64,000 nt of DNA from positions 1 through 64,000 of the forward strand of contig JAQXIE010000029.1 in the NCBI GenBank assembly GCA_029007645.1. The letters are read 5' to 3'. This stretch comes from Bacteroidales bacterium (GTDB taxonomy: Bacteria > Bacteroidota > Bacteroidia > Bacteroidales > Muribaculaceae). This document shows, in pieces, positions 52,070-61,415 of the stretch. Numbering within the stretch: the stretch's first letter is position 1; the number at the start of each line of letters is the position of its first letter. The notes beneath the pieces were generated by a model, which saw only the letters and a program-made list of their open reading frames with translations, searched no databases and had not been told where the DNA came from. The position numbers and the translations under genes were made by a program.

Positions 52070-53467
52070 TTATTTAAACAGTATCACTTCCAGGATGTAA
52101 ACGCCGGCACCGGCCAGGTAACCCGCCAATGCGGGAAGTGTGAAATGCTTCATGTACCAGCCGAAATTGATTTTCTCGAGTCCCATGGCGATCACACCGG
52201 CGGCGGAGCCGATTATCAGCAGACTGCCGCCCACACCGGCGCAGTAAGATAGGAACTCCCAGAATATGCCGTCCTGGACGAAGTTGGCGGCATATCCCAC
52301 CACACCGGGATCGGCTACAGGATACATGCCCATCACACCGGCCACGAGCGGAACATTGTCGAATATCGACGACAGCGCGCCCAGCAGGATGTTGATGACG
52401 TATATGTTGTGCACCTTCTCGTCAAGCCACTGGGCTGTCGCCGACAATATGCCGGAAGCGTCCAGCACCTGGACGGCCATCAGAATGCCCAGGAAGAAGA
52501 GAATCGACGGCATGTCGATGCGCTTGATCACCTGTGGCAGGCGGTGTTCCTTGACACGCTCGCGCATCATTTTCGAATTGTAGAATATCTCGGTGTAAAC
52601 CCAGAGCAGTCCCAGCACCAGAAGCATTCCGACAAATGGAGGCAGGTGGGTGATGGACTTGAAGATCGGCACGAAGATAAGACCGCCGACACCGAGGCAG
52701 AACATGGTGAGGCGTTCCTTGTGAGATATGCCCAGGTCGTCGGTGCGGATATTGGTTACCGGTTTCAGCACTCCCTTCAGGCGCGTACCGATCCAGAGTG
52801 CGGGTATGGCCACGGCCACGATACTGGGCAGCAGCACGAACTCAATAAGAGCGGTGGCGGTGACATTGCCCTTTACCCACAGCATGATGGTGGTGACGTC
52901 GCCGATAGGACTCCAGGCGCCGCCCGTGTTGGCGGCGATGACGATGATGCCGGCGTAGAGCCATTGCTCATGACGGTCGTCGACAAGCTTGCGCAGCAGC
53001 ATGATCATCACGATCGTAGTGGTCATGTTGTCGAGCACGGCGCTGAACAGGAAGGTGGTCAGAACAATCACCCACATCAGCGCCTGCTTGCGGCGCGTCT
53101 TGATATGGTCGGTGATGATGCTGAAGCCTCCGTGCACGTCCACGAGTTCGACGATGGTCATGGCGCCGATCAGGAAGAAGAGTGTCTGGGTAATGTCGCC
53201 CAGGGCCTCGACGATCTTGACGTCCAGGATATAACTCAGCGCCTGCATATGGGGAGACGCGTCCGAGAGCCGCGGATGACTCTGCAGGTAGGCCGCCAGA
53301 TGTTCTGGTTCCACATTGGGCACGATGTACTCGGCTCCCAGAGCGTAAACTATCCAAAGCAGCATGCCCAGCAGCAGGGCAGTCGCACTCTTGTCAATGC
53401 GGATGGGATGCTCAAGGGCTATCGCCAGATAGCCGATGAAGAACAATATAATCAGTGTGGTGATCAT
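52070..53467 (-). CDS. nhaD: NhaD-type Na+/H+ antiporter
   Basis: Multi-pass; SAVLDNMTTTIVMIMLLRKL; ANTGGAWSPIGDVTTIMLWVKG. Confidence 0.88.
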   Translation of the reverse strand: MITTLIILFFIGYLAIALEHPIRIDKSATALLLGMLLWIVYALGAEYIVPNVEPEHLAAYLQSHPRLSDASPHMQALSYILDVKIVEALGDITQTLFFLIGAMTIVELVDVHGGFSIITDHIKTRRKQALMWVIVLTTFLFSAVLDNMTTTIVMIMLLRKLVDDRHEQWLYAGIIVIAANTGGAWSPIGDVTTIMLWVKGNVTATALIEFVLLPSIVAVAIPALWIGTRLKGVLKPVTNIRTDDLGISHKERLTMFCLGVGGLIFVPIFKSITHLPPFVGMLLVLGLLWVYTEIFYNSKMMRERVKEHRLPQVIKRIDMPSILFFLGILMAVQVLDASGILSATAQWLDEKVHNIYVINILLGALSSIFDNVPLVAGVMGMYPVADPGVVGYAANFVQDGIFWEFLSYCAGVGGSLLIIGSAAGVIAMGLEKINFGWYMKHFTLPALAGYLAGAGVYILEVILFK

Positions 53468-53576
53468 GTTTTAGTTAGACCGCAATCAAATAGTTAAAAG
53501 TTTATAGTTCGAATTTAATTTCAATGTGCAGGGAGCAATGACGTTTCTGAAATTTTCAGGCATCCGTCATCGTGGC

Positions 53577-55379
53577 TCAACGGCGGCGTCTTTTGCCTGA
53601 GCTCTTTGAGCCTTTGCCCTTTTTCTTCGATGACGAGGCTTTGGATCTGGATCCCGAGTTTTTGGCCGAAGAGGGGAGCTTGATATTGTCGCCGGGATGG
53701 AGTTCGTCGCCCGATCCCTTGATACCGTTGGCTTTCTTCAGGGCGTCTACGGTAGTGCCGTAACGCTTGGCGATTACCGACAGGTTGTCGCCGCTTTTTA
53801 CTGTATGGCTCTTGGGCTCGGCCTTGGCTGTAGCCCTGGATTTGCGTGAATTGCGGGAGTTCTTGGTTTTGGACGACTGGCGTGAATCGTCGCGTTGCTC
53901 GCTCCATTTCGAAGCCTTGGGCGACGTCTGCGCCGAGACGCGCTGCGCCGGCTGCTGACCCAACGGGGTGATGTCGCGGGCATTGTTTGCCTGGGCCAGC
54001 GAGCGGGTGGTGTGTACGCGGAGCATCTGGCCGGTGCGCACTGCGTTGCGGGTCAGCGAGTTCCACTGCTTGATCTGATCGGGTGTCACTTCGTACATCC
54101 TGGCGATGGACGACAGCGTCTGTCCCGGTTCCACCTTGTGCAGGGCGCTTACTTCCGTGGTGCTTCCCGTGCTGTTGGAGCTGCTCGTTTCCACGGGTTT
54201 GGCCTGAAGCGTGGGCAAGGTATTGTCCTCCACCGGAGCCTCGCCGGCTATCTCGGCGGCAAGCTGGGCATTCGGTTCATCGCCCGGTTCGACTGTGAGC
54301 CGGCGGGCATATTTCTCTTTCTCGTATTCCTGGATATCCTCCTCGCTCATCAGATAGGCGTGGCACTGCTGCGAGGGCAGAACAAGCGTGTATTGCCTGT
54401 CGGCGCTACCGGGGATGATGTCGGCGCGGAACTGCGGATTGAGCACGCGCAACTCCTCGACGGGGATGTCGAGCACATGCGAGATCTGGTCGAAATGCAC
54501 GCGGTCGCCGATCATCAGTGTGTCGGTTACCAGGGGTTTGGACGGAAGCACCGGCGAGATGTTGTGCTGAGGATAATAGTTCATCACATAGTTTGCGGCG
54601 ATGAACATCGGCACGTATCCGCGCGTTTCGGGACTCAGGTAGTGGTAGATCGACCAGAAATCCTTGTTGGTGGCGTCGCCGCCGGCGCGTCGCAGTGCTT
54701 TGTTGACGTTGCCCGGGCCGCAGTTATACGCGGCGATTGCCAGCGACCAGTCGCCATATGTGGCGTAGAGATCCTTCAGATATTTGGCGGCAGCCTGCGA
54801 GGCCACATACGGATCGCGGCGTTCGTCGACAAGACTGCTCACTTCCATTCCCAGTCCCTTGGCCGTACCTATCAGGAACTGCCACAGTCCGGTCGCGCCG
54901 TGGCGTGACACGGCGTTCGGATCCAGTCCCGACTCGATCACCGGCAGGTATTTCAGCTCCAGGGGCAGGTTGTTCTCCTCGAGCGCCTGCTCGAAGATAG
55001 GCATATAATAAAGCGACAGACCCAGCAGCGCGGCAACCTGCTCGCGGCCACGAGCCGTGTAGCGCTCGATGTAGCTCCGGACAATCGAGTTGTAGGGCAT
55101 CTCGATCACGGTCGGAAGCTTGGCCAGCCGGTCGCGGATCACGTCATCGCTGACATTCACGTCGCTGAGCCGGCGGTAGCGGTCGTCGGTAGCCGTGTAG
55201 TTCTTCATGTACCACCCCTCCATCATCTTACGGGTGTCTGTTTCGTAACTCTCCGGGAATATGATGTTGGAGTCGGTGATTTCTGTCTTGATATCAAGGA
55301 CGTTCCTGTTCTTGGCTGTCGCGGGCATCGTCGGCGCCAGTGCTGCACCGGCCAGAAGGATATATATCGCTTTATTCAT
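53577..55379 (-). CDS. lytic transglycosylase with LysM repeats (MltD-like)
   Basis: PVIESGLDPNAVSRHGATGLWQFLIGTAKGLGM; AYNCGPGNVNKAL; LysM motifs HKVEPGQTLSSIARMY and HTVKSGDNLSVIAKRYG. Confidence 0.9.
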   Translation of the reverse strand: MNKAIYILLAGAALAPTMPATAKNRNVLDIKTEITDSNIIFPESYETDTRKMMEGWYMKNYTATDDRYRRLSDVNVSDDVIRDRLAKLPTVIEMPYNSIVRSYIERYTARGREQVAALLGLSLYYMPIFEQALEENNLPLELKYLPVIESGLDPNAVSRHGATGLWQFLIGTAKGLGMEVSSLVDERRDPYVASQAAAKYLKDLYATYGDWSLAIAAYNCGPGNVNKALRRAGGDATNKDFWSIYHYLSPETRGYVPMFIAANYVMNYYPQHNISPVLPSKPLVTDTLMIGDRVHFDQISHVLDIPVEELRVLNPQFRADIIPGSADRQYTLVLPSQQCHAYLMSEEDIQEYEKEKYARRLTVEPGDEPNAQLAAEIAGEAPVEDNTLPTLQAKPVETSSSNSTGSTTEVSALHKVEPGQTLSSIARMYEVTPDQIKQWNSLTRNAVRTGQMLRVHTTRSLAQANNARDITPLGQQPAQRVSAQTSPKASKWSEQRDDSRQSSKTKNSRNSRKSRATAKAEPKSHTVKSGDNLSVIAKRYGTTVDALKKANGIKGSGDELHPGDNIKLPSSAKNSGSRSKASSSKKKGKGSKSSGKRRRR

Positions 55380-55398
55380 AATGATCGGATTTTTAGGG

Positions 55399-56148
55399 TT
55401 AGAAAGTCAGACACCATTGCAGGCCCAGGGCCGTGCGTTTCAGTGATGGTGCCGTGGAGGGGATTATGACGGCCGGCGTCAGATCGAGCGACAGGTTGGG
55501 ACTGATGTCGAAATGCGCCATAGATGCATCGACATATGCGTCGACCATGCAGACCAGATACAGGGCCACAAGGCAGATGATGCACAGGTCGCGGTTGCGT
55601 CTGAAATTGTCCTTGCGCGTCTTGAACACACGTTCCAGCCATGCCTGGTCCAGATCGCTTTCGTTGACGGTGGGCGGGAAGAAGTTCATGTAGCTCTTGG
55701 TGCCGGGATCGGAATCCATCAGGTCGCGATAGCCCTGCAGGTAGTCGCGGTATTGTCCGTTGTTCCAGCTTGTGGCGTATCCCAGGCCCATGAATCCTCC
55801 CACCACGATCGGCAGTTTCCAGTAGCGACGGTTGTAGATCTGACCCAGTCCGGGGAACAGGGCCGAGAGCCAAACGGCGCGCGTCGGTGAGGGGTTGAAA
55901 GGAATCTTGCCCTGTTCGTCGAATGCATAGTCGTCGGCGCGCACCTCGGTGGGAGCAATCGAGTCGGTCTCCTCGGCCGGCACCAGCACCTCGGCGTCAA
56001 GATAGACGGTAGAATCTGTCGGTTCGGCGGTCTGTTTCCGTATCTCGGTGCGCTTCATCGGCTTGCCTCCGTGATTGCGCAGAGACTGAGCCAATCCCGG
56101 AGGAACGGCCATCAGAAGCGCCAGCGCAAGAATCACGGTTTTCTTCAT
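55399..56148 (-). CDS. DUF5683-like membrane protein
   Basis: SPTRAVWLSALFPGLGQIYNRRYWKLPIVVGGF; located after parA-parB. Confidence 0.75.
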   Translation of the reverse strand: MKKTVILALALLMAVPPGLAQSLRNHGGKPMKRTEIRKQTAEPTDSTVYLDAEVLVPAEETDSIAPTEVRADDYAFDEQGKIPFNPSPTRAVWLSALFPGLGQIYNRRYWKLPIVVGGFMGLGYATSWNNGQYRDYLQGYRDLMDSDPGTKSYMNFFPPTVNESDLDQAWLERVFKTRKDNFRRNRDLCIICLVALYLVCMVDAYVDASMAHFDISPNLSLDLTPAVIIPSTAPSLKRTALGLQWCLTF

Positions 56149-57050
56149 TTCTGCTGCAAGGAGTCAAATAGCGAAATCAGACGGTGCAGGTCATCGTCGT
56201 TGGTGAAGCGGAATGTTATCGAGCCTTTTCCGTTGTCGCTGCGGGTGAATTTTACCGGCGTCGAGAAGCGGGCCGACAGGTTGCGGGCCATTTCGTCGCA
56301 GATGGCGTTGGTCGGCGATTTCGGGGTGTCGCCCGATCCTGATGGCTGGGCGGCCTGGCGCGCCAGATTCTCGATGGCGCGGACGGACAGACCCTCTTTG
56401 ACGATGCGTTTGTAGAGCTTAAGCTGGGTCTTGGTGTCGTCAACGGCCAGAAGCGCGCGGGCGTGGCCCATGTCGATGCGGTGGTCGCGGAGTCCAAGTT
56501 GTATTTCGGCCGGCAGTTTCAGCAGACGCAGATGATTGGCTATCGACGAACGTTTCTTGCCGAGGCGTTCCGACAGACGTTCCTGCGTCAGCGAATATGT
56601 GTCGATAAGTTTTTTGAAACCGAGTGCCACTTCGATGGCGTTGAGGTCCTGTCGCTGTATGTTTTCGATCAGAGCCATCTCGGTCATCTCCATATCCGAT
56701 GCCGTGCGGATGTAAGCCGGTACGGAGTCGAGCCCGGCACTCGAGGCGGCGCGCCAGCGGCGTTCGCCGGCGATGATCTGATAACGTCCGCCCACGGCCC
56801 GCAGGGTCAGCGGCTGGACTATGCCCAGCTCGGCTATCGACCGTGCCAGCTCCTCGAGCGCTTCCTGATCGAACGCGCGGCGCGGCTGCTCCGGATTCGG
56901 GTCGATCAGGCTCACTTCTATTTCCTTGATTGCCGAACCGCCGTCGGTGCGGACTTCTTCGGTCGGAATCAGAGCGTCGAGACCGCGGCCCAGACCGCGG
57001 CCCAGGGCCGGTCGGCGTGATGTGCTATGGTGTTTGTCGTTCTGTGTCAT
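56145..57050 (-). CDS. parB: chromosome-partitioning protein ParB
   Basis: RRPALGRGLGRGLDALIP; NPEQPRRAFDQEALEELARSIAELGIVQPLTLR; GERRWRAAS. Track ORF is extended upstream; ATG 57050 preferred. Confidence 0.94.
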   Translation of the reverse strand: MTQNDKHHSTSRRPALGRGLGRGLDALIPTEEVRTDGGSAIKEIEVSLIDPNPEQPRRAFDQEALEELARSIAELGIVQPLTLRAVGGRYQIIAGERRWRAASSAGLDSVPAYIRTASDMEMTEMALIENIQRQDLNAIEVALGFKKLIDTYSLTQERLSERLGKKRSSIANHLRLLKLPAEIQLGLRDHRIDMGHARALLAVDDTKTQLKLYKRIVKEGLSVRAIENLARQAAQPSGSGDTPKSPTNAICDEMARNLSARFSTPVKFTRSDNGKGSITFRFTNDDDLHRLISLFDSLQQK

Positions 57051-57085
57051 TGTGTGTCGTTGTGTACTGACCTGCATCTGGCGTA

Positions 57086-57880
57086 TCAGGCTTCGGAAAC
57101 CTTCTTGCGTGAACGCTTGCGCTCGCGGGTCTGAAGCTCGCGGGCAAGTTGTGTGTAGGCGATGGCGCCTCGCGAATCCGGATCGTACAGTATCACCGGA
57201 AGTCCGTGGCTCGGGCTCTCCGACAGCTTGATGTTGCGCGGGATCACCGTGGTGAACACCATGTCGCCGAAATGTCCTTTCAGTTCTTCGAATATCTGGT
57301 TGGCCAGTCGCAGTCGGGCATCGTACATGGTCAGCAGGAAGCCTTCGATTTCCAGAGTGGGCTTCAGGCGCGACTTGATGATGCGAATGGTGTTGAGCAG
57401 CTGCACGATGCCTTCCAATGCAAAGTACTCCGCCTGAACGGGGATAAGCACCGAGTCGGCCGCTGTCAGGGCATTCACCGTGATAATTCCCAGCGAAGGC
57501 GAACAGTCGATAAGGATATAATCGTATTTGTCCTTGACCGGTGTGAGCATGGCGGCGAGGACGCTTTCGCGGTCCTGTCGGTTCATCAGCTCGATTTCGG
57601 CGCCGACCAGAGCGTTGCGTGAACAGATTATGTCCAGCCCCTTGATCTGAGTGTTCAGCACGGCTTCGGCTGCCGGATATCCGTCGATCAGACATTCGTA
57701 GACGGAAATATCGCTGTCTGTCAGCTCCATGCCCAGGCCCGAAGTGGCATTGGCTTGCGGATCGGCGTCCACCAACAGCACTTTCCGGCCTGCTACGGCC
57801 AGACAAGCGCCCAAATTGAACGATGTGGTGGTCTTGCCCACACCACCTTTCTGATTTGCTATGGCTATTATTTTTCCCAT
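57086..57880 (-). CDS. parA: ParA/Soj ATPase
   Basis: MGKIIAIANQKGGVGKTTTSFNLGACLA; DADPQANATSGLG; IDCSPSLGIITVNAL. Confidence 0.95.
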   Translation of the reverse strand: MGKIIAIANQKGGVGKTTTSFNLGACLAVAGRKVLLVDADPQANATSGLGMELTDSDISVYECLIDGYPAAEAVLNTQIKGLDIICSRNALVGAEIELMNRQDRESVLAAMLTPVKDKYDYILIDCSPSLGIITVNALTAADSVLIPVQAEYFALEGIVQLLNTIRIIKSRLKPTLEIEGFLLTMYDARLRLANQIFEELKGHFGDMVFTTVIPRNIKLSESPSHGLPVILYDPDSRGAIAYTQLARELQTRERKRSRKKVSEA

Positions 57881-58088
57881 ATTCTGATCATGACTGCCCG
57901 GCCATGACCCTCTGATTTAATAGGTATGACATGGCCTATACAGTATTAATTTGCAAAAATAATCATAATTTGGCAGAAAAGCACATAAAAAATGTTAATC
58001 GCACCGAAAATGGATCTTCAGAGCTATCCGGATGGGCGTGCCGGGGGCGTGTGGGGAGATGAATTTTTGTCAAATCAAAAAAAAGTAG

Positions 58089-58096
58089 TAACTTTG
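58089..58096 (+). promoter_or_regulatory. Putative -7 element (TAACTTTG) for tRNA-Ser
   Basis: Same TAACTTTG box as upstream of tRNA-Tyr; TTTTTG about 20 nt upstream. Confidence 0.55.
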
Positions 58097-58159
58097 TGAC
58101 CGCAAGCAGCAATTGCCGACGCATCAGCGAGACCTGTGGCTGCGGCATTTTATCATATT

Positions 58160-58247
<88 letters not shown>

Positions 58248-58258
58248 AGTTAAGAATT

Positions 58259-58287
58259 AACCCGCTGAATTCAGCGGGTTTCCTTTT
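58259..58287 (+). terminator. Hairpin terminator just after tRNA-Ser (within the putative island)
   Basis: AACCCGCTGAATTCAGCGGGTTTCCTTTT. Confidence 0.7.
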
Positions 58288-58469
58288 ATAATAACGCGTG
58301 TAGTCCTGCCCAAACAGTTTTTGGTGATAAACGGGTGGTAGCTCATTACCACTCATAAGCAATCACAGCCGATTATATAGCCTCATGACAGAAAAAGCCC
58401 TGCCGAAGCAGAGCTTTATATGATGTTTTGAAGTCGCAAATTGCTACATCAGATATTATTCACAAGAGA

Positions 58470-59423
58470 TTATCTAAGTCTTGAAAGAATGTCATCCGGG
58501 TTCTGATGCATCTGGCTGAATGCGACAATCTTCTTACCAAGATCCTTGATTGAGCCGCCGATGAAGTAGACTGTATCGTCGATTATCAAAAACCGGTCAT
58601 GCACATTCGTGCAATGCCTTACTTCAATACGGGGATATTGGGCGTTATGTCGGCGCAGGTCATTGCTTATTTGGGAATGGCGAGGGTCGGTATAAATTAT
58701 TGCAGATACTCCGTCTCCACGCTTTGTCAGGACTTTCAATATACGGTCATCCACGTAGTTGTCTATCAGCACGATTCTCTTTGTAGCTTTTCTGATTAAG
58801 TCAGATATCAGCGAATAGGCATCGAATATCTGCCCCTCAAAGAAAAATCCCTCAATAGGTTCGGAATCCTTATTGTCAAGACGAGACAGCACTTCTTCAA
58901 ATTTTCTGTCATGTTCCGACAGATGACGATTGACAAGCAAGTAGTTAAGCTCTATGGTTTCCAGCCTTTTGAACACATGTTCATTACTTATCAGGAAACT
59001 ACGCATGGCAGTAAAAGCCCTCATAATGCGGATGTTTACCTCTATAGCCGTTTTGGATCGAAGCACGCTACTTAGCATGGCAACCCCATTTTCTGTAAAC
59101 GCATAAGGCAGATACTTAATATTCTTTCCTCTCTCAACGTTCAAGGTCACATTTTGTGATCTTGAACTTGATGTCACAATTTGTGATATCAAGTTCTGAG
59201 ATTCCTCTTTGCTAAGTTGGAACATGAAATCTTCTGGGAATCTCTCAATATTACGTTTCACTGCCTGGTTGAGGACACGTGTTTCCACTCCATACAATCG
59301 AGCTAAATCACTATCCAGCATCACCTGCTGGTCACGAATGACATGGATTAGACTTTCTATTGGCAACAATGGAGAGTTATTGCTTCCATTTACAGATTCG
59401 AGTTTATTTTCGTTTTCTTCCAT
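58470..59423 (-). CDS. ORF6N-domain protein with C-terminal PLD/HKD-like region
   Basis: ORF6N-type start IRDQQVMLDSDLARLYGVETRVLNQAVKRNIERFPEDFMFQLSKEE; C-terminus IVLIDNYVDDRILKVLTKR...VRHCTNVHDRFLIIDDTVYFIGGSIKDLGKK. Confidence 0.8.
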   Translation of the reverse strand: MEENENKLESVNGSNNSPLLPIESLIHVIRDQQVMLDSDLARLYGVETRVLNQAVKRNIERFPEDFMFQLSKEESQNLISQIVTSSSRSQNVTLNVERGKNIKYLPYAFTENGVAMLSSVLRSKTAIEVNIRIMRAFTAMRSFLISNEHVFKRLETIELNYLLVNRHLSEHDRKFEEVLSRLDNKDSEPIEGFFFEGQIFDAYSLISDLIRKATKRIVLIDNYVDDRILKVLTKRGDGVSAIIYTDPRHSQISNDLRRHNAQYPRIEVRHCTNVHDRFLIIDDTVYFIGGSIKDLGKKIVAFSQMHQNPDDILSRLR

Positions 59424-59523
59424 AGAGGTCGCTTTACAGTTGCAAATATACCAAAAATATTCGATAAATCAGCTGCTTAATGACCAATTCGCCCGTTGCC
59501 AACGGGCGAATTTAGTATCTGTA

Positions 59524-59766
59524 TTAAGATGCTTTGGCGAGTTCGTCGAAGTTATCTATAAACTCCTCTATCTTTTCCCGGAACGCTACTGTTCGCGGAT
59601 TCTCGCTGTCTTCTGCTTCCTTGTATTTTGAGTTATATGCCTTATAACTCAGTCCGAGGTGCTGGCAGATGCTCTTACGCCAATTGAACTGGAGGTCGGT
59701 CTGAACAAGATTGCCCACGACATTAATGAAATAATAGACGCGGTTCTTCTCACCCTCTCTCTCCGC
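59524..59766 (-). pseudogene. Gene fragment truncated at the putative att junction
   Basis: Open frame ...EREGEKNRVYYFINVVGNLVQTDLQFNWRKSICQHLGLSYKAYNSKYKEAEDSENPRTVAFREKIEEFIDNFDELAKAS* with no proper start; upstream frame is closed just past the repeat. Confidence 0.45.
59753..59766 (+). repeat. Putative att repeat, copy 2
   Basis: CCCTCTCTCTCCGC identical to the tRNA-Ser 3' end, followed at once by a terminator hairpin. Confidence 0.65.
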
Positions 59767-59770
59767 AATG

Positions 59771-59791
59771 AAGCCTGATTATCAGGCTTTT
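59771..59791 (+). terminator. Hairpin terminator, possibly the original tRNA-Ser terminator
   Basis: AAGCCTGATTATCAGGCTTTT. Confidence 0.65.
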
Positions 59792-59866
59792 GTTGTATCT
59801 GCACCTAATTTTACACCCAGAAATGGCAGTAATGTTGGGTGTTTTTATATATTCTTAACTGTACGA

Positions 59867-60065
59867 GCTGGTCAAAATTGAGGGTTAGCGGATTTTCCCG
59901 GTGCATAGCGTTTTTTATGGCGGTGTGGACACCGCCACTCCAGTAGCTGGCGTTATTGGCGACGTGGACGTCGCCGCTCCAGTTGCCGACTGGAATGACG
60001 ACGTCCACGTCGACAAAGTAAGAAAAACGCTATGCACCGGAAAAATCCGCTGGTCAAAATTGAGG
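59867..60065. repeat. Hairpin-rich element with inverted arms and 17-bp direct repeats
   Basis: Arms 59888-59916 and 60021-60050; direct repeat GCTGGTCAAAATTGAGG at 59867-59883 and 60049-60065; internal palindromes 59919-59936, 59958-59975, 59997-60014. Confidence 0.8.
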
Positions 60066-60148
60066 CGCGAAGCCGAAAGGAAAACCACACCGGGAAACCG
60101 TTTCTTCCATTCCGAAAGTATCGGCATCCCGCGGCGGCAAGGATAGGG

Positions 60149-60925
60149 TCATGCGGTGACGAACGAGAGGTATGACGGGTAGCGGGGGCCGGCGGGGTCG
60201 GGCATGAAGTCTGAGGATTCCATGGAGGCGATGTCGGCGGGGGACGAGATGCCGTTACGGACAATCAGGTCCAGCAGGCGGCCGCGCAGTTCCTTAAGAC
60301 GGCCCGCATTGGGCGTTTTCATGACGTCGGTACCGTCGTACATCTTGAAATCGACCTTGTACACGTTGGCGAATTGCTTTATCAGCTTCCAGTCCACGCA
60401 TTTGGCGGCATCTGACGGCAGGAGGTCGATGATGACGGTATCGCCTTTAGCCCGAAGTTCCTGCGCCATGGCGATGGTCACATCCTTCTTCCAATATTTC
60501 ATAAGGGTCTCGCCGAGCGGAGCGACATGGCTCTTGAAATCAAATCTGTATGGTTTGACGATGTCATCCGGCCTCAGCCAGCCATACAGCGATGAGGCGA
60601 TGCGCACGTTGTCTTGCAGAAACTTCTTTTGTGCCGCATCGTATCCGGCAAGTCGGAGTTGACGGAACACGACGCCTGTAAAAGCCTCGATGGCGCGGAG
60701 GCCTGTGGATTTGTTGGGAAACTCGTATATCATGCGTCGCAGCGAGGCGGCGAGCCGCAGGGTGATGCCCGCTTCTGCGGCCAACTGCTCCGGCGTGCGG
60801 TCGCGCAGCGAGTCCATGATGGCATTGGCTATGCCGTCGAACTGCGGACGGCATTCCGCTAATTTCTCCCGGCTTACATCCGTCTCCGCGGATGCCATCG
60901 TTTTCGATTCAGCTATAAGTATCAT
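60149..60925 (-). CDS. yaaA: YaaA-family peroxide stress protein
   Basis: MILIAESKTM; LRAIEAFTGVVFRQL; SSLYGWLRPDDIVKPYRFDFKS; IIDLLPSDAAKCVDW. Confidence 0.88.
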   Translation of the reverse strand: MILIAESKTMASAETDVSREKLAECRPQFDGIANAIMDSLRDRTPEQLAAEAGITLRLAASLRRMIYEFPNKSTGLRAIEAFTGVVFRQLRLAGYDAAQKKFLQDNVRIASSLYGWLRPDDIVKPYRFDFKSHVAPLGETLMKYWKKDVTIAMAQELRAKGDTVIIDLLPSDAAKCVDWKLIKQFANVYKVDFKMYDGTDVMKTPNAGRLKELRGRLLDLIVRNGISSPADIASMESSDFMPDPAGPRYPSYLSFVTA

Positions 60926-60928
60926 AAT

Positions 60929-61122
60929 TTAGGCATCGAATATCTGACCTTCAAAGAAAAATCCCTCGATCGGCTCGGAATCACATAAATCAGATTTCCA
61001 ATTGGCATCAGAGCTGCATTATCGCTATTGCCAATTGGCTCTAATATATTTTTATTTTCGTTTTCTTCCATAGAGGTCGCTTTACAGATGCAAATTTACC
61101 AAAAAATATTCGATAAATCAGT
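60929..61122 (-). pseudogene. Internally deleted second copy of the ORF6N gene, including its promoter region
   Basis: 5' part (promoter plus MEENENK) matches 59400-59475; 3' part (DSEPIEGFFFEGQIFDA) matches 58817-58872; the middle is missing. Confidence 0.8.
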
Positions 61123-61372
61123 CATGGATATTTGTCCCACATTGCCAACCTAATCCAGCCGGCATTTCCGCCGGCCGGCATTATGGTATATTCTCTTCCA
61201 TCTTTGTGGACACCAAGGCTGGCGAGTGTTCGGTTACTTTTCATTTTTTTGGCATTATAACAATTTTCCCAAACTACTAAAATTCTGACAAAGAGCACAT
61301 AGGCGGGAACGCGAATCAAGACCTTAATCTTGATTTTTTATTCTGCCGGTGTAAAATCTCGCAGTTTTATGC

Positions 61373-61380
61373 TAAATTTG
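61373..61380 (+). promoter_or_regulatory. Putative -7 element (TAAATTTG) for the caspase/sigma operon
   Basis: ATGCTAAATTTGCAAGG about 35 nt before the caspase start. Confidence 0.5.
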
Positions 61381-61415
61381 CAAGGGCTAAATTGGCTTTT
61401 GTCAATTAGTGAGTA

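Noticed and set aside
57051-57806. N-terminal extension of the ParB ORF in the ORF track
   Set aside because: Overlaps parA out of frame; ParB similarity begins at ATG 57050.
61122-61319. 65-aa minus-strand ORF upstream of the caspase gene
   Set aside because: No start context, motif or neighbour support; probably chance or a remnant.
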